Origin: Ailurus styani
Lineage: Eukaryota; Chordata; Mammalia; Carnivora; Ailuridae
NCBI GenBank assembly: GCA_002007465.1
Contig: LNAC01000009.1
Coordinates: forward strand, 2,457,064 to 2,521,063
DNA: 64,000 nucleotides
Direction of reading: 5' to 3'
Each line of letters begins with the position of its first letter. Position 1 is the stretch's first letter. The notes under the pieces are model-generated. The model searched no databases. It saw only the letters and a list, made by a program, of their open reading frames with translations, and was not told the origin of the DNA. The position numbers were made by a program, and so were the translations under genes. Below are positions 22,301 to 33,996 of the stretch, in pieces.

Positions 22301-25300
22301 GGTGTTGGGTACCTGTTTTGGATTTCGCCTGTGCATGTTCATGTAGTAGATGGGGTCATTCTGCACTCACCATTTGCATAATGTGGATTTTTATTACAAC
22401 AAAGTCTTATGAATGTGAACGTCTCCCAGATCAACAAATATTTCTACAACAGAACTTTTAAAACAATGTCTCTTTTCTGATTACAAAAGTAAGATATCTA
22501 ATGCTTAGAAAACAAATCCAAGCACCATTGACCCTTGAACCACATGGGTTTCAACTGTGCGAGTCCACTTAGATGCAGATTTCTTCTTTAAAGATTTTAT
22601 TTATTTATTTATTTAGAAGCCAGATGCAGGGCTCGATCCCATGACTCTGAGATCATGACTTGAGCTGAAATCAAGAGTCAGATGCTCAACCGACTGAGCC
22701 ACCCAGGTGCTCCTTTAAAAAAAAAAAACAGAACAGATTTATTTATTTGAAAGAGAGAGATCAAGTAGGAGTTGGGGGAGGGACAGAGGGAGAGAGTAAG
22801 AGAATCTTTTTTTTTTTAAAGATTTTATTTATGCATTTGACAGAGAGATCACAAGTAGGCAGAGAGGCAGGCAGAGAGAGAGCAAGTAGGAGTTGGGGGA
22901 GGGGCAGAGGGAGAGAGTGAGAGAATCTTTTTCTTTTTTTAAAGATTTTATTTATTCATTTGACACAGAGAGAGAGATTACAAGTAGGCAGAGAGGCAGG
23001 CAGAGAGAGAGGAGGAAGCAGGCTCCCTGCCGAGCAGAGAGCCCGATGTGGGCCTCGATCCCAGGACCCTGGGATCATGACCTGAGCCGAAGGCAGTGGC
23101 TTTAACCCACTGAGCCACCCCGGTGCCCGAGAATCTTTTTTTTTTTTTTTAAGATTTTATTTATTCACTTGACAGAGAGAGAGAGATCACGAGTAGGCAG
23201 AGAGGCAGGCAGAGAGAGAGGAGGGCGATTCAGGGCTCGATCCCAGGACCCTGAGATCATGACCTGAGCCGAAGGCAGAGGCTTTAACCCACTGAGCCAC
23301 CCAGGTGCCCCAGAGAGTGAGAGAATCTTAAGCAGGCTCCACTCCCAGCACGGAGCCCAGCACAGAGCTCCAACTCACGACCCTGAGACCATGACCTGAG
23401 CCGAAATCAAGAGTCGGACACTTAACCTTCTGAGCCACCCAGGCGCCCCTAGCTGCAGATTTTATTTGACTAACACGGTATACACCATCAATGTATTTTC
23501 TCTTCCTCTTCCATGATTTCCTTACATTTTCTTTACTCTAGATTACTTTATTGTAAAACTACAATATGTAACACATATCACGTGCAAAATGTGTTAACTG
23601 ACTATCGATGTTATCAGTAAGGGCTCCTTCCAGCCAACAGTAGGCTATTCGTGGTGACGTTTGGGGAGGAGTCAGAAGTTACCTGCCCGGGCGCCTGGGT
23701 GGCTCAGTGGGTTAAAGCCTCTGCTTTCGGCTCAGGTCATGATCTCAGGGTCCTGGGATCGAGCCCCACCTCGGGCTCTTTGCTAAGTGGGAGCCTGTTT
23801 CTCCCTCTGCCTCTGCCTGCCGTTCTCCCTCTCTCTGTCAAATAAATAAATAAAATCTTAAAGAAAGAGAGAGAGAGAGAGAAAGAAAAAGGAAGGGAGG
23901 GAGGGAGAAAGAAAAAGAAAATGTGTTAACTACAGAGTGAAAGTTGTTCCCAGCTTGCCTCCCCTTCGCAGTGGGGCTTAACTGTTGTTTCATAGCTGTT
24001 GTCAGCATGGTACTCAGTGTCCTCATCCAGGGAAGGCCACGGAGGAGCCACCCGTGTGCTGGAGCTGGGAGGCCGTGGCCATGCCCCGTCCCCACAGAGT
24101 AGCGTCCTGGGCTGCCCGCAGGCCCAGGCTATAGTCACGGAGTCGGCCCCCATGGTTGAACATTTAGGTGACTTTTTCTTGTTTGCTATTTCAAATAAGG
24201 CTTTGTTGACTTTATTCAATTGCTAATCCTTAAAATACGTGACTAAAAGCGGCATTGCCAGGGCAATGAATGGGTAGGTGTATTTTTAAAGCATTTGGGG
24301 CACAGTCTCAAATCACCCTCCAGAAAGACTACGGTAGAGATACAGTCTCTGCAGGGATGAGAAGGCCTGCTTTCCCACTGCCTGCCAACTCCAGACTTCA
24401 CAGCAACTGTTTTCTACCTTGAGATTGATTTTATCATCAGGTAAAAGGGGTGTCCTTTTTTTTTTTTTTTTTACAAAAATGCTAGTTGAAAACTCCTAAA
24501 CAAATTAGTAAACCCTATCAAAGAAATGGAAATTAAAATGATGGGATACCACATTTCATCTCAAGAGACCAAGGATCCCCAGCGTTGACAGAGGTCAGGG
24601 GAGACTACTTTTGCATACTTCTCACTGGTGACATAGGAGTTGTACCACCTTTTTGGAGGCCGGTTGGCAGAATTTGCCAAAACTGTAAATGCATTGATCT
24701 TTGGTCCTATGTGTTCCACGATTCAAATGTTTTTTTAGAGGGAAAAGATATACATACATCTACCCTTTTTAATTAAAGATAAATTAGAGGAAATCAGAAT
24801 GTTTTAGCAATAAGGACCTGGAAAAGTAACATACCCCCACAATGGGATATTATGGTAAATCTGTACATCCCTAATGTGGAAAGATGTCCACTGCATCTTG
24901 ATAAGTGAAAAGTTTTGGAGCAATATGTGTAATATCTTTTTTTGCCTCACCTCTCCTCCAAATATATATTTATTTGTATCTGCATGATAGAAAGATCTAG
25001 AAGGACGTGCACCAAACTTTTAACAGCGATTACTTCTGGGGAATAAAGTGAGGGACTTTAACTTTCCTCTAAAATACTACTATTTGAACTTTTTACAGTG
25101 AGTCATTATCGGCTCTTGTAATTTAAAATAAATTTTTTCTCAAATTAAAAAAATGTGTGTTTGAGGGGAAAAAAGAGCTAAGGGTGATACCCTCTAAATT
25201 ACGTAATTAATGAAGTACAATGACCTCCCAAAATCTGAAGATGGAAGGAAATTAAATTACAGGCAAATGCTCCAAGAATACTTCTAAACAAACAAATAAA

Positions 25301-28300
25301 AAAAAGCCCACAGACAATGTAAAAAGAAATCGAAGCTATCCAGCAGCGTGAGGCCTCCTACTCCGCCAGTAGGACTGTAGACCCTACAGCCACTTCGGCA
25401 AACAGTCTGGTGTCACCTGATCAAGTTGAAGATGTGCACGCCGCACGTGACCCAGAAGCCCGCATGTGTGGACGCCAAGATGCAGGCACGAGACATCATT
25501 TGAAAAAAGTTGCCAAATGCTGAAGCCCCCTCAGATGTCCACCAACATTAAATTCAAGGCCAGTAAGCTCAAGGACCGTAACGCAGTGGACAAATGAATG
25601 CTTTTCAGCTGCTTATAACAACATAGTTGCTCTTACAAAGCGATGGTAAACAACAGTAAGCAAGATGCTAGAGAATCTTCCGTGTGGACTAGCAGGGGCA
25701 GTAGTTCTGTCTAGTGGGGAGAGGGCGGATGACCCGGAAGGATTTGCGGGTGCCGGCAGTGTTCTGTTTCCTGACCCAGGCGGTGGTTACATGGTTGCCA
25801 AAAAGCCTTTTTGGCTTCATAAACGCTCGTAAAACCATACATTTGTGTTTTATGCCCTCTTCTGTATGATGATTGTATTTCACTTTTTTTTTTAATGTTA
25901 AAAAAAAAAAAAAAAAAGCTTTGGAGTCTCCTTTTCCAGAAAGCCTTCCTGGCCCACCACAGCTCCGGATGATCTCACGCCTCGAGAGCGCCCTGGGCGT
26001 CCAGCTTCCGAGTCCGACCCTGACTGTGCCTCCCTTGTCTCCCGTCCCGCCCAGGTCCAGCGGAACTGCTGTCTGACCCTCTGTAACTTCAGCATCCCCG
26101 AGGAGCTGGAATTCCAGTACCGCCGGGTCAATGAGCTCCTGCTCAGCATCCTCAACCCCACGCGGCAGGACGAGTCGATCCAGCGCATCGCCGTGCACCT
26201 GTGCAACGCCCTGGTCTGCCAAGTGGACAACGACCACAAGGAGGCCGTGGGCAAGATGGGCTTTGTTGTGGTGCGTGCCCTCGGGCGGCCCCTTTGCCAG
26301 AGCCCCTCTGCCGCACGACAGATTTAGGCTAGACCCAAGGAGGGCTCTCCTCACGGTGAATGGAGCTCATGTCCCCTAGATTTGCTCCGCTTAGAACACT
26401 CTGGCATCCTCTCCCGGCTGCTCCAGCCGCCCATTTGGTCCCACCCTCCGAGCCCCCCCTGGCTCCTCAGACCAGGTCCCCTGTTAGATCTTTCTCACTG
26501 GCGTTAAATAAGTATATGAGGGACTCAGTCTGTCTAATATTGGCCTCCCCTCTGGGGTTGTGAGTTCTGTAGGGAAAGACACCATGCTTGTTCCTTCTTC
26601 CATCATGACATCCACAGCACTTTCTAGAGTGGGGCCTGGCACACAGTGGGGCCGTTAAGTATTTGCTGAAGAACGGAAGGAAAGGATGAGGCAGGAATGT
26701 CTGGTCTCCTCTGACTTTAGCACTGGATAAGCTGGAGCCCACAGAGAGGAGGGCCAGGCCCAAAGCTACAGGGGAACCAGGGTCGAGCCAGGACCAGCAC
26801 CCAGGCCTCCCGAAGCTAGGGACCACGTCTGTGGGCGAGAGCCCCCCAGACCAGATAGGCACATTCAGTCTTGTCAGGATGCATCAGCCAGGAGTGGAAG
26901 TGCTCAGTCTCCTCTCTCCATCTTGGTGTTGGGGGACACAGTACCTCACGAGCCCTGGTCCCCCGCAAGTTCTCTTCTCTGCCCACAGACCATGCTGAAG
27001 CTGATTCAGAAGAAGCTGCTGGACAAGATAGTAAGTGGAGCCTTCATGAAGCCACTCCACCCCTCCCCGAGCCCAAGAGGGGATGCTTTGGCCCTGGAGG
27101 GTACCCATGTTTTGTTAGGGCGCGCCCTCACGGGTGCCGGGAACCTGCGGGCCTTCCAGGCAAACTGTGCTGAACCCTCCTCCCCCTTCAGTGTGACCAG
27201 GTGATGGAGTTCTCCTGGAGCGCCCTGTGGAACATCACGGACGAGACGCCCGACAACTGCGAGATGTTCCTGAACTTTAATGGCATGAAACTCTTCCTGG
27301 ACTGCCTGAAGGTACTGCCCGTCTCCAGTGGCAGTGGCCTTCCCGGCCCCCCACACGGCCACACCCCTGTCCCCAGGCCTCCCGCCCCCCGGATCCGGCC
27401 GCAACCCCACCCCCCATGGTGCCCACAGAAAGGCGGTGGGGGCCGACTTGCAGGCCCAGCCCTGTCTTAGAGGCCTCGCTCCAAGGGAAAGCCCAGTTCC
27501 GTCCTCCTCCGCAGTGATTGCTTGGGCTGCCCGCAGTCTGGCTGGGGTTCGCTGGGGTGGCAGCTGGGTACAATTCTGTCCGGTAGGGCGGTCTCTTAAA
27601 AGTCATCCTTGGGGCACCTGGCTGGCTGTCGGTAGAGCATTTCTATGATATTTGATCTCAGGGTTTTGAGTTCAAGCCCTATGCTGGGCATAGAGCTTTC
27701 TTTTAAAAAAAAATAAATAGTAGCAATTATAAAAAACAAATAAATGAAACTCATCCTTCGTTTTCTTGCTCTAGTTTCTACGAAGTTTCCCTTCAGCTCA
27801 TATTTGAGCTTTTGGCAAATAGAACCGTGTTTATTCTCTTTGCAGTTTTATAGGTCAGATCTCCACTCAGCCTTTGATTTTATAGCAAGGAGTCCCTACC
27901 CTTTTTATCCCTTATGGTATGTACCCAACGCCATACTCGGTGCGGTAGAAGGTGCGAGGACCGCATGTTGCTCCCCCTCTTTGTTTAGGTGCAATGGCCA
28001 GATACCCATAAAGGTTCTAGGTTAACAATACCAGACACTTCAACACAGAACAGTACCAGACACTAATTAAGTACAAACTGACGTGGCCCCAATGGCTCTC
28101 ATTTTGCCAGGAGTTTCCAGAGAAGCAGGAACTGCATCGGAACATGCTAGGCCTCTTGGGGAACGTGGCCGAGGTGAAGGAGCTGCGGCCCCAGCTAATG
28201 ACTTCCCAGTTTATCAGTGTCTTCAGGTTGGTATTTCTTCCCTTTCCCTTTTTGCCTTGGCTGCCAGGATGCTCAGGGCTGTGGTCTGTGCTCAGTTGCA

Positions 28301-31300
28301 GCAACTACTCTCTGCCTAGGTTTCTGTTAGAAATGTCACCTTCCATCTACAAGTGGTTTCCCTCAAGCCTCCATAAATGGTCCTCTTGTAGCTGTGTCTT
28401 CAGCAACCTCAGATCTTGAGAATAATCACCTGGGTACGGATAATAGGTGATAAGTCACAACACCTCTGGCATCTGGTTTGTAAGCTGGGGCCCAGCAGCT
28501 GGTGTCTGAAGAGGGACCTGGAAGGAGTTTTCTCTCTCCCTGGCAGCAACCTGCTGGAGAGCAAGGCCGACGGGATCGAGGTTTCGTACAATGCCTGCGG
28601 CGTCCTGTCCCACATCATGTTCGATGGGCCTGAGGCGTGGGGCATCTGCGAACCCCAGCGGGAGGAGGTGGAGGAGCGCATGTGGGCCGCCATCCAGAGC
28701 TGGGACATCAACTCGCGGAGAAACATCAATTACAGGTGCGGAGCAGGGCTGGGAGGGAGGGGTGAGCGAGTGGGGTCCGCGGGGAGATAGGACGCTCGTT
28801 CCCAGCAAGGCCTTTCTTCTCGTCCCCTGTCACTTTCCCTGAGGGACAGTCCCGCACAGCACATGTCTCACCCGTAAAGCTGGCTGCGTCTTTCACACAC
28901 ATCCACACCTGCGTGTACCCGAATCTTGCCATTTGCAGACATTCCAGACATGTTTATTTGCGGGAAGAAAAAAGAAGAGGAAAACCCAACAAGCACCAGG
29001 GAACAAAACAGAAACCATTTTTTTTAAGACTTTATTTATTTATTTGACAGAGAGAGAGACAGACAGGGAGAGGAAGGGAACACAAGCAGGGGGAGTGGGA
29101 GAGGGAGAAGCGGGCTTCCCGCCGAGCAGGAAGCCCAGTGCGGGGCTCGATCCCATGACCCTGGGATCACGACCTGAGCCGAAGGCAGACACTTAACGAC
29201 TGAGCCCCCCAGGCGCCCCGCAGAAACCATTCTTGAGCTCACTCTGCCAAAGAACCTCTGCTCCCAGTCTGGCGCCTCCCCTCCCAGCAGGTTCCCTCTG
29301 CACTGATTTAGTTCTTGGCAGTGCAGCGGGCTTCGTGTCTTCCTATCTTGTGGCTGGATTTGTAGCCACAAGGTATGGATCTCCCTCATGTCAGGACTGG
29401 GTCACTTTCTGGGTGCGGATGGCCCATCTTGTACTGATCGACACTGACCTCGAAAACCCATACTCGGGGGCCCCTGCGTGGCTGAGTTGTTAAGCATCCG
29501 CCTTGCTCAGGTTGTGATCCCAGGGTCCTGGCATCAACCCCTGCCTTGGGCTCCTTGGTCAGCAGGGAACCTGCTGCTTCTCCCTCTCACTCCGCTCCCC
29601 GTGTTTGTGCACGCTCTCTCTGACAAATGAATAAAATCTCAAAAATAAATAAACAAACAAACAAACAAAGAAAAGAAAAAGAAAAGAGCCATAATGGGAG
29701 GAGCAGGCTCATGCTTGTGGCTTTGCCCACGCTCCTGTGACTGTCGTTCCCAAGGAGACATGAGGTAGGAACACTGGCCCAGGGGGTCTGCACGTATTTT
29801 TCAGGCTCTGGGACCATGACTTCAGACGGCCCATAGAAGGCCATTATAAAAAGCACGGTCTCATTGCTGTTTCTCAGGGTGCTTCTCCCTGCCTCCCCAA
29901 GACCGGCTCTGTCCTCCGTGCCATGCCGAGGTCCCCAGTTTCCGCACCACCTGATTTATGTCCCTCCTGCCCTTACGTGCCCTTCCCCTTGACCTCTCTC
30001 ACAAGCGAGCTCCCCTTGTGGAGCCTGAAGAGCATGATGCCTCCGCCTCCGCTGCAGCCTGCGAGCCTGCTGGCAGGCTGTGTGTAGGACCCTTCAGGCA
30101 GGAGCGCCCTCCAGTGGGAGAAGAGGCACTCCCCCAAGCCCTGGCATCAGAAGTGACCCTGGTCTCTCCCTCTACAGGTCATTTGAGCCGATTCTCCGCC
30201 TCCTGCCGCAGGGCATCTCCCCCGTCAGCCAGCACTGGGCCACCTGGGCCCTGTACAACCTCGTATCTGTCTACCGTGAGTACCCGCTCGCCCTTTGTTC
30301 ACACACGCGCTGCGCACTGGGCTGCAAGCGCGCTGGCAGGGTGCGGAGCCTGCTCCTGGGAGCACAGCCCTGCACTTTCCAGCATCTGTGGGACGCCCAG
30401 CATAAAGGCCAGCCCTGCCTCATCATGGAAGCAAGTGTGGCAGGCCCGACGGGCCATCCAGAGTTCCCAGATAGCTTTCTTACCGCCTCCTGCGTCCATA
30501 GATGTGAATAGTCAAAAATCTCCATGCCTTCTGCAGGACAGAGTAAGACCAACCCAAACAAAGAACTAAGCCCTGAGGAAACAGACTCCCAAAGGAACAG
30601 GCGAGAACTTTAAAACCATTCTAACTTTATTGCTCAGAGAGCGTCCCATCCTCAGCCTGAACCGCCGCCCTCTGCTGGGTGGCTTTGGGGGGCGGAGAAA
30701 GAAGGGAGAGCACTTAGGAGACCTTGACGGCAGGCCGGGTTTGACCCTCATTCTCTTTCTTACTGGCTCCGTGACCTCGCGCAGGTTATTTAACCTCCCT
30801 GGGCCTCGGTTTCCTCCTCTGTAGAATGGGGACAGCGATAATGCCTACCTCATAAGATTGATGTGGAAAGAGAACCAGCACGAAGTGCCTAGGCCGGTGC
30901 CTGGATCCTGCTAAGTCCTGTTAACTGGCAGAGTGGATCAGAGTGCAGGCTCTGGGGCAGACATCTGGCTTTGAACCCTGGCCCTTCCACTTGCTGTGGC
31001 TGTGTTATTTTTTTTTGTTGTTTTGTTTTTTTGTTTTTTTTTTGTTTTTTTGTTTTGTTTTGTTTTGTTTTTTGTTTTTTTGTTTTTTGTGTGTTTTTTT
31101 TTTATTCATTTGACAGAGAGAGAGATTACAAGTAGGCAGAGAGAGGAGAGAGGAGNCCTTCCACTTGCTGTGGCTGTGTTATTTTTTTTTTGTTGTTTTT
31201 TTGTTTTTTTGTTTTGTTTTGTTTTGTTGTTTTGTTGTTTTTTGTTTTTTTTTTTTTATTCATTTGACAGAGAGAGAGATTACAAGTAGGCAGAGAGAGG

Positions 31301-33996
31301 AGAGAGGAGGAAGCAGGCTCCCTGCTGAGCAGAGAGCCCGATATGGGCCTCGATCCCAGGACCCTGGGATCATGACCTGAGCCGAAGGCAGCGGCTTTAA
31401 CCCACTGAGCCACCCAGGCGCCCTGGCTGTGTTATTTTGAGCAGGTTTCTCAACCTCTGTGCCTCAGTTTCCTCATCTTTAAAATGGGATAAAAATAGGA
31501 TTGCTGTGAAATAGGCATGAAAAATACTTGGAACAGTGCTTGGCCCATACCAACTCTTCACTAAGCATCAGGCTTTTTCATTACTGCTTGAGGTTAGTCT
31601 TACTAAAAAGTAGCCCCTGACCTCAGAGAGGCAGTGTAGCCCAGAGGGAGGAGCCCTGAGCTGGGACTCCCTTGGACAAGCTTCCAGAGTGACTTTGGAT
31701 GCATTGCTTCCTCCCTCTGAACCTCAGTTCTTTATCTGTAAAATGGAGAGCATAAAACTTGACTACGTAGAGCTACATGGAGAGGGCGGGGGTAGAGGGG
31801 GGGTGGGGAGGGTCCACTGAAGTGCCCGTGTTCTCCATGGAGCCTAAAGCCCTAGATCCTGAGCACTAGAATATTCTTTATTGGCGTGGACTGTGAAGCA
31901 CCCAATAATAGGAAGGAGTGCTGGTTCCAACCTGGCTGGCCACCAGCATCAGCTGGTAATATACTGTTAAAAATACAAATAAATACAGGTTCCTGGGTCT
32001 GTTGATTCAGAATACCCAAGGGCCGGGCTTAGGTGTTATTTCCCATGGGGTAAGCTGTGGAAAGAAACATGGCTGCGGCCCAAAGTAGCCTTTTCCAAGG
32101 ACTCACCCCGCTCCCCCAGTGGACCCAGGAAGGCCCATGGGGCTGGGCAGACAGGCAGCTGGCTCCCAGGTCACCCAGGCCTGCATCTCTACTCACCCCA
32201 CCCCTCGGGGAGGGCAGCCCTCGCAGCAAGGGTGGGTTCTGGGCCCCAGGCTGCTGGAAGACAGACCTGATCACCTGCTGTCTGCCCCTCCCCGCAGCGG
32301 ACAAGTACTGCCCCCTGCTGATCAAAGAAGGGGGGCTGCCCCTGCTGAAGGACATGATCAAGATGGCAACAGCTCGGCAGGAGACCAAGGAAATGGCCCG
32401 GTAAGAGCTGGGCAGTGTTTCTGCTCGCAGCCTCGGTGTGGGGGAGCGGGGGACACCGGGGGAGGCCCCTGAGATTTGCAGGGGCAGCTCGGAGTGGAGT
32501 GTGGACGCGGAGAGCCTTCTCCTGTCCAGCGGGGCCCTCCCTGAGTGTCATTCTGGCCACAGTGTGGCCAGAAACTAGCTTGTCCAGCTCTGCACAGAGC
32601 ATCGTCACCCTCCTCTGTAAGCTTCATCTCTTTCTCCCAACGAATCCCATCCTCTCCTCCCTGGCCCTTACCAAGGCAGGGCAGAATTCATCATTTTTGG
32701 CCAAAGATCTTCCAACGAAAGAGGACACCATGTGGTAAAGTATGTTCTAGGGAACTGGTGGGTGAGTGCGAATGGGTTTGCACATGTGAAAGTGTGAACG
32801 CCATGCACGTGGTAGAGCTGCCAGTCCCTGTGAACATCTACCCCAGTCCCTTTGAACGTCTCTGTTAAGACCTGAGATGTGTATCCGAGCCAGCTGGCCT
32901 GCCTGAAACAGGTGTGAGTGACACCAAGAGGGAGCTGAGAAGTCACTCCGCCTATCCCACTCCTGTCCCACTCTGGGCACCCCTTACTTCCTAAGAGGCA
33001 GTAGGCACCTCTTTAGCACATGGAGGCTGCAGTGAACATCACCCCCTGCTCCCTACCAACCCAGAGGCTTAGTGTTCAACGGGAAGGCCATCCGAGGTCT
33101 CAGGTGACACCTGACTGCGGTGGGGCAGTGGTTCTCAAGGGTCAGTCTGGAGGGGGCGCAAGCCTGGGGCCCTGAGCACCAGTTCCGGTTCCTGAGGCTG
33201 CTGCACTGGGCCTGGCCGCTGGAGGCTGTCAGGGGTCCTCATGCTGGCTCGGCGGCCCTGGCCCCACCTGGACCGCCTCGAGCTCAGGCTCTCTGGGCGA
33301 ATCTGACACGCAGGCAGTTTGGGGACCATGAGTAGGCCACCCCAATGGGCAGGGGGAAAGTGAAAAAGGTAGATGGTGCTCAAGAAAAGAACAGAGAGGG
33401 CACCTGGGTGGCTCAGTGGGTTAAAGCCTCTGCCTTCGGCTCAGGTCATGATCTCAGGGTCCTGGGATCGAGCCCCGCATCGGGTTCTCTGCTCAGTAGG
33501 GAACCTGCTTCCTCCTCTCTCTCTCTGCCTGCCTCTCTGCCTACTTGTGATCTGATCTCTCTCTGTGTCAAATAAGTAAAATCTTTAAAAAAAAAGAAAA
33601 AAGAGAAGAACAGAGAGGGTTTTGAAGGTCAGGCGTGAGCCGGTTCAGGGGAACCGCTAACCAGAGAGGCCCTGGGGCTGAGAGGTGGGGAAGGGAGGCC
33701 CAGGGAGGAAGGAGGGGGGGCCGATCATATTGGTGGCCGCAGGTGCCATTTCCTGGGCACTTGGCACGTGCCAGCTACGCCGCCAGCCCCCACCCCACCC
33801 CCCGAAACGCACATCCTCTGTCAGCATCAGCATCACTGCTGACATTGGCTGGCAAATCCAGCGGCCTCACCTGCCGGAGGAGCCAGGCCTAGCTGACCCA
33901 AGGCCACCCTCTGATCCTCTCTCTCCCGTGGTCTCCAGCAAGGTGATTGAGCACTGCAGTAACTTTAAAGAGGAGAACATGGACACGTCCAGATAG
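16379..33996 (+). CDS. ZER1: ZER1, zyg-11 related CUL2 substrate receptor (15 coding exons, 766 aa)
   Basis: Substrate receptor of a cullin-2/elongin B-C ubiquitin ligase; with ZYG11B it is known to recognise N-terminal glycine degrons. Coding exons: 16379-16536, 18623-18773, 18981-19417, 19719-19895, 20689-20803, 20941-21087, 21430-21603, 26055-26270, 26989-27030, 27192-27311, 28111-28226, 28547-28735, 30178-30275, 32298-32400, 33939-33996. They sum to 2301 nt, keep phase at every AG/GT junction, and give 766 aa, the human length as I recall it. The N-terminal part (about 1-390) is leucine-rich, with LRRs around 190-300. The C-terminal half is an armadillo-like helical array. W552, D556, N597 and E600 match the glycine-degron pocket residues I recall for the family. 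The start has A at -3 and G at +4, and neither the first coding exon nor the proposed 5' exon carries an upstream ATG. No frame damage is seen. Confidence 0.97.
16844..17038 (+). mobile_element. CAN-SINE with target duplication, sense in ZER1
   Basis: Flanked by agaaacctgca (about 16829-16839 and 17038-17048). The tail carries AATAAATAAAA on the ZER1 sense strand. Confidence 0.92.
17346..17451 (+). mobile_element. Short tRNA-type SINE
   Basis: Head-only sense copy with TGAGTTTGAACTCCACGTTG. Confidence 0.72.
17453..17652 (-). mobile_element. CAN-SINE
   Basis: Antisense copy directly following the short SINE. Confidence 0.88.
17710..17925 (+). mobile_element. CAN-SINE, sense in ZER1
   Basis: Full sense copy with TGGCTCAGTCGG box A region and AATAAATAAATG tail. 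Confidence 0.9.
17985..18110. repeat. MIR-like fragment
   Basis: Contains the attttacagatggagaaact core word of MIR. Confidence 0.6.
22063..22255 (+). mobile_element. CAN-SINE with target duplication, sense in ZER1
   Basis: Flanked by aaaaaatcccacccat on both sides; full-length. Confidence 0.93.
22587..22713 (-). mobile_element. Partial CAN-SINE in the nest
   Basis: - strand SINE without most of its GA-rich body. Confidence 0.8.
22714..23449 (-). mobile_element. Older CAN-SINE hosting several insertions
   Basis: Host sequence at 22714-22807 and 23313-23449. In between are a truncated SINE (22808-22882), a repeat of the host segment (about 22883-22930), a full SINE (22931-23127) and a SINE with an internal deletion (23135-23311). 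The word gagagaatctt recurs at each junction. Confidence 0.8.
23688..23862 (+). mobile_element. CAN-SINE, sense in ZER1
   Basis: Sense copy with TGGCTCAGTGGG head and AATAAATAAATAAAATC tail. Confidence 0.92.
23862..23925. repeat. GA/GAAA-rich tract
   Basis: Purine-only simple repeat grown from the SINE tail. Confidence 0.85.
24480..25880 (+). mobile_element. Old L1-like fragments, sense in ZER1
   Basis: 24480-25240 and 25350-25880 resemble degraded L1 3' ORF2/UTR sequence (gaaattaaaatgatgggata; caaacagtctggtgtcacct). No intact ORF. Confidence 0.5.
27611..27720 (+). mobile_element. Short tRNA-type SINE
   Basis: Sense copy in a ZER1 intron with flanks gtcatcctt/ctcatcctt. Confidence 0.72.
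29017..29219 (-). mobile_element. CAN-SINE with target duplication
   Basis: Antisense copy flanked by cagaaaccatt on both sides. Confidence 0.92.
29466..29672 (+). mobile_element. CAN-SINE, sense in ZER1
   Basis: Diverged sense copy with an AAAC/AAAT tail. Confidence 0.87.
30745..31770 (+). repeat. Three MIR-like copies in one ZER1 intron
   Basis: 30745-30905, 30935-30998 continued at 31425-31530, and 31640-31770 each show the MIR core (ctgtgcctcagtttcctcat and variants). The middle copy is split by the CAN-SINE at 30999-31424. Confidence 0.72.
30999..31424 (-). mobile_element. CAN-SINE with an N-joined duplicated part
   Basis: A - strand SINE in a MIR copy, with target words tggctgtgttatttt on both sides. 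Its T/G-rich tail and first 60 bp appear twice, separated by N at 31156. Confidence 0.85.
33398..33598 (+). mobile_element. CAN-SINE with target duplication, sense in ZER1
   Basis: Flanked by agaacagagagg on both sides, about 340 bp before the last ZER1 exon. Confidence 0.93.

Larger units (their letters stand above)
22528..23690. mobile_element. DNA-transposon relic split by a SINE nest
   Basis: Left part 22528-22585 (ttgacccttgaaccacatgg) and right part 23450-23690 belong to the same family as 51558-51914. The middle is filled with SINEs. It resembles a non-autonomous TIR transposon; the exact family name is uncertain. Confidence 0.65.
21604..26054 (+). other. ZER1 large intron between coding exons 7 and 8, content
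   Basis: A 4.45-kb intron with a pyrimidine-rich start (21610-21960), a sense CAN-SINE (22063-22255), a DNA-transposon relic split by a SINE nest (22528-23690), another sense CAN-SINE with a GAAA tract (23688-23925), and two sense-oriented old L1-like fragments (about 24480-25240 and 25350-25880). No exon is seen. Confidence 0.7.

Noticed and set aside
29958..30569. 203-aa + strand ORF in a ZER1 intron/exon region
   Set aside because: It overlaps a ZER1 exon (30178-30275) in the wrong frame and has no recognisable domain.
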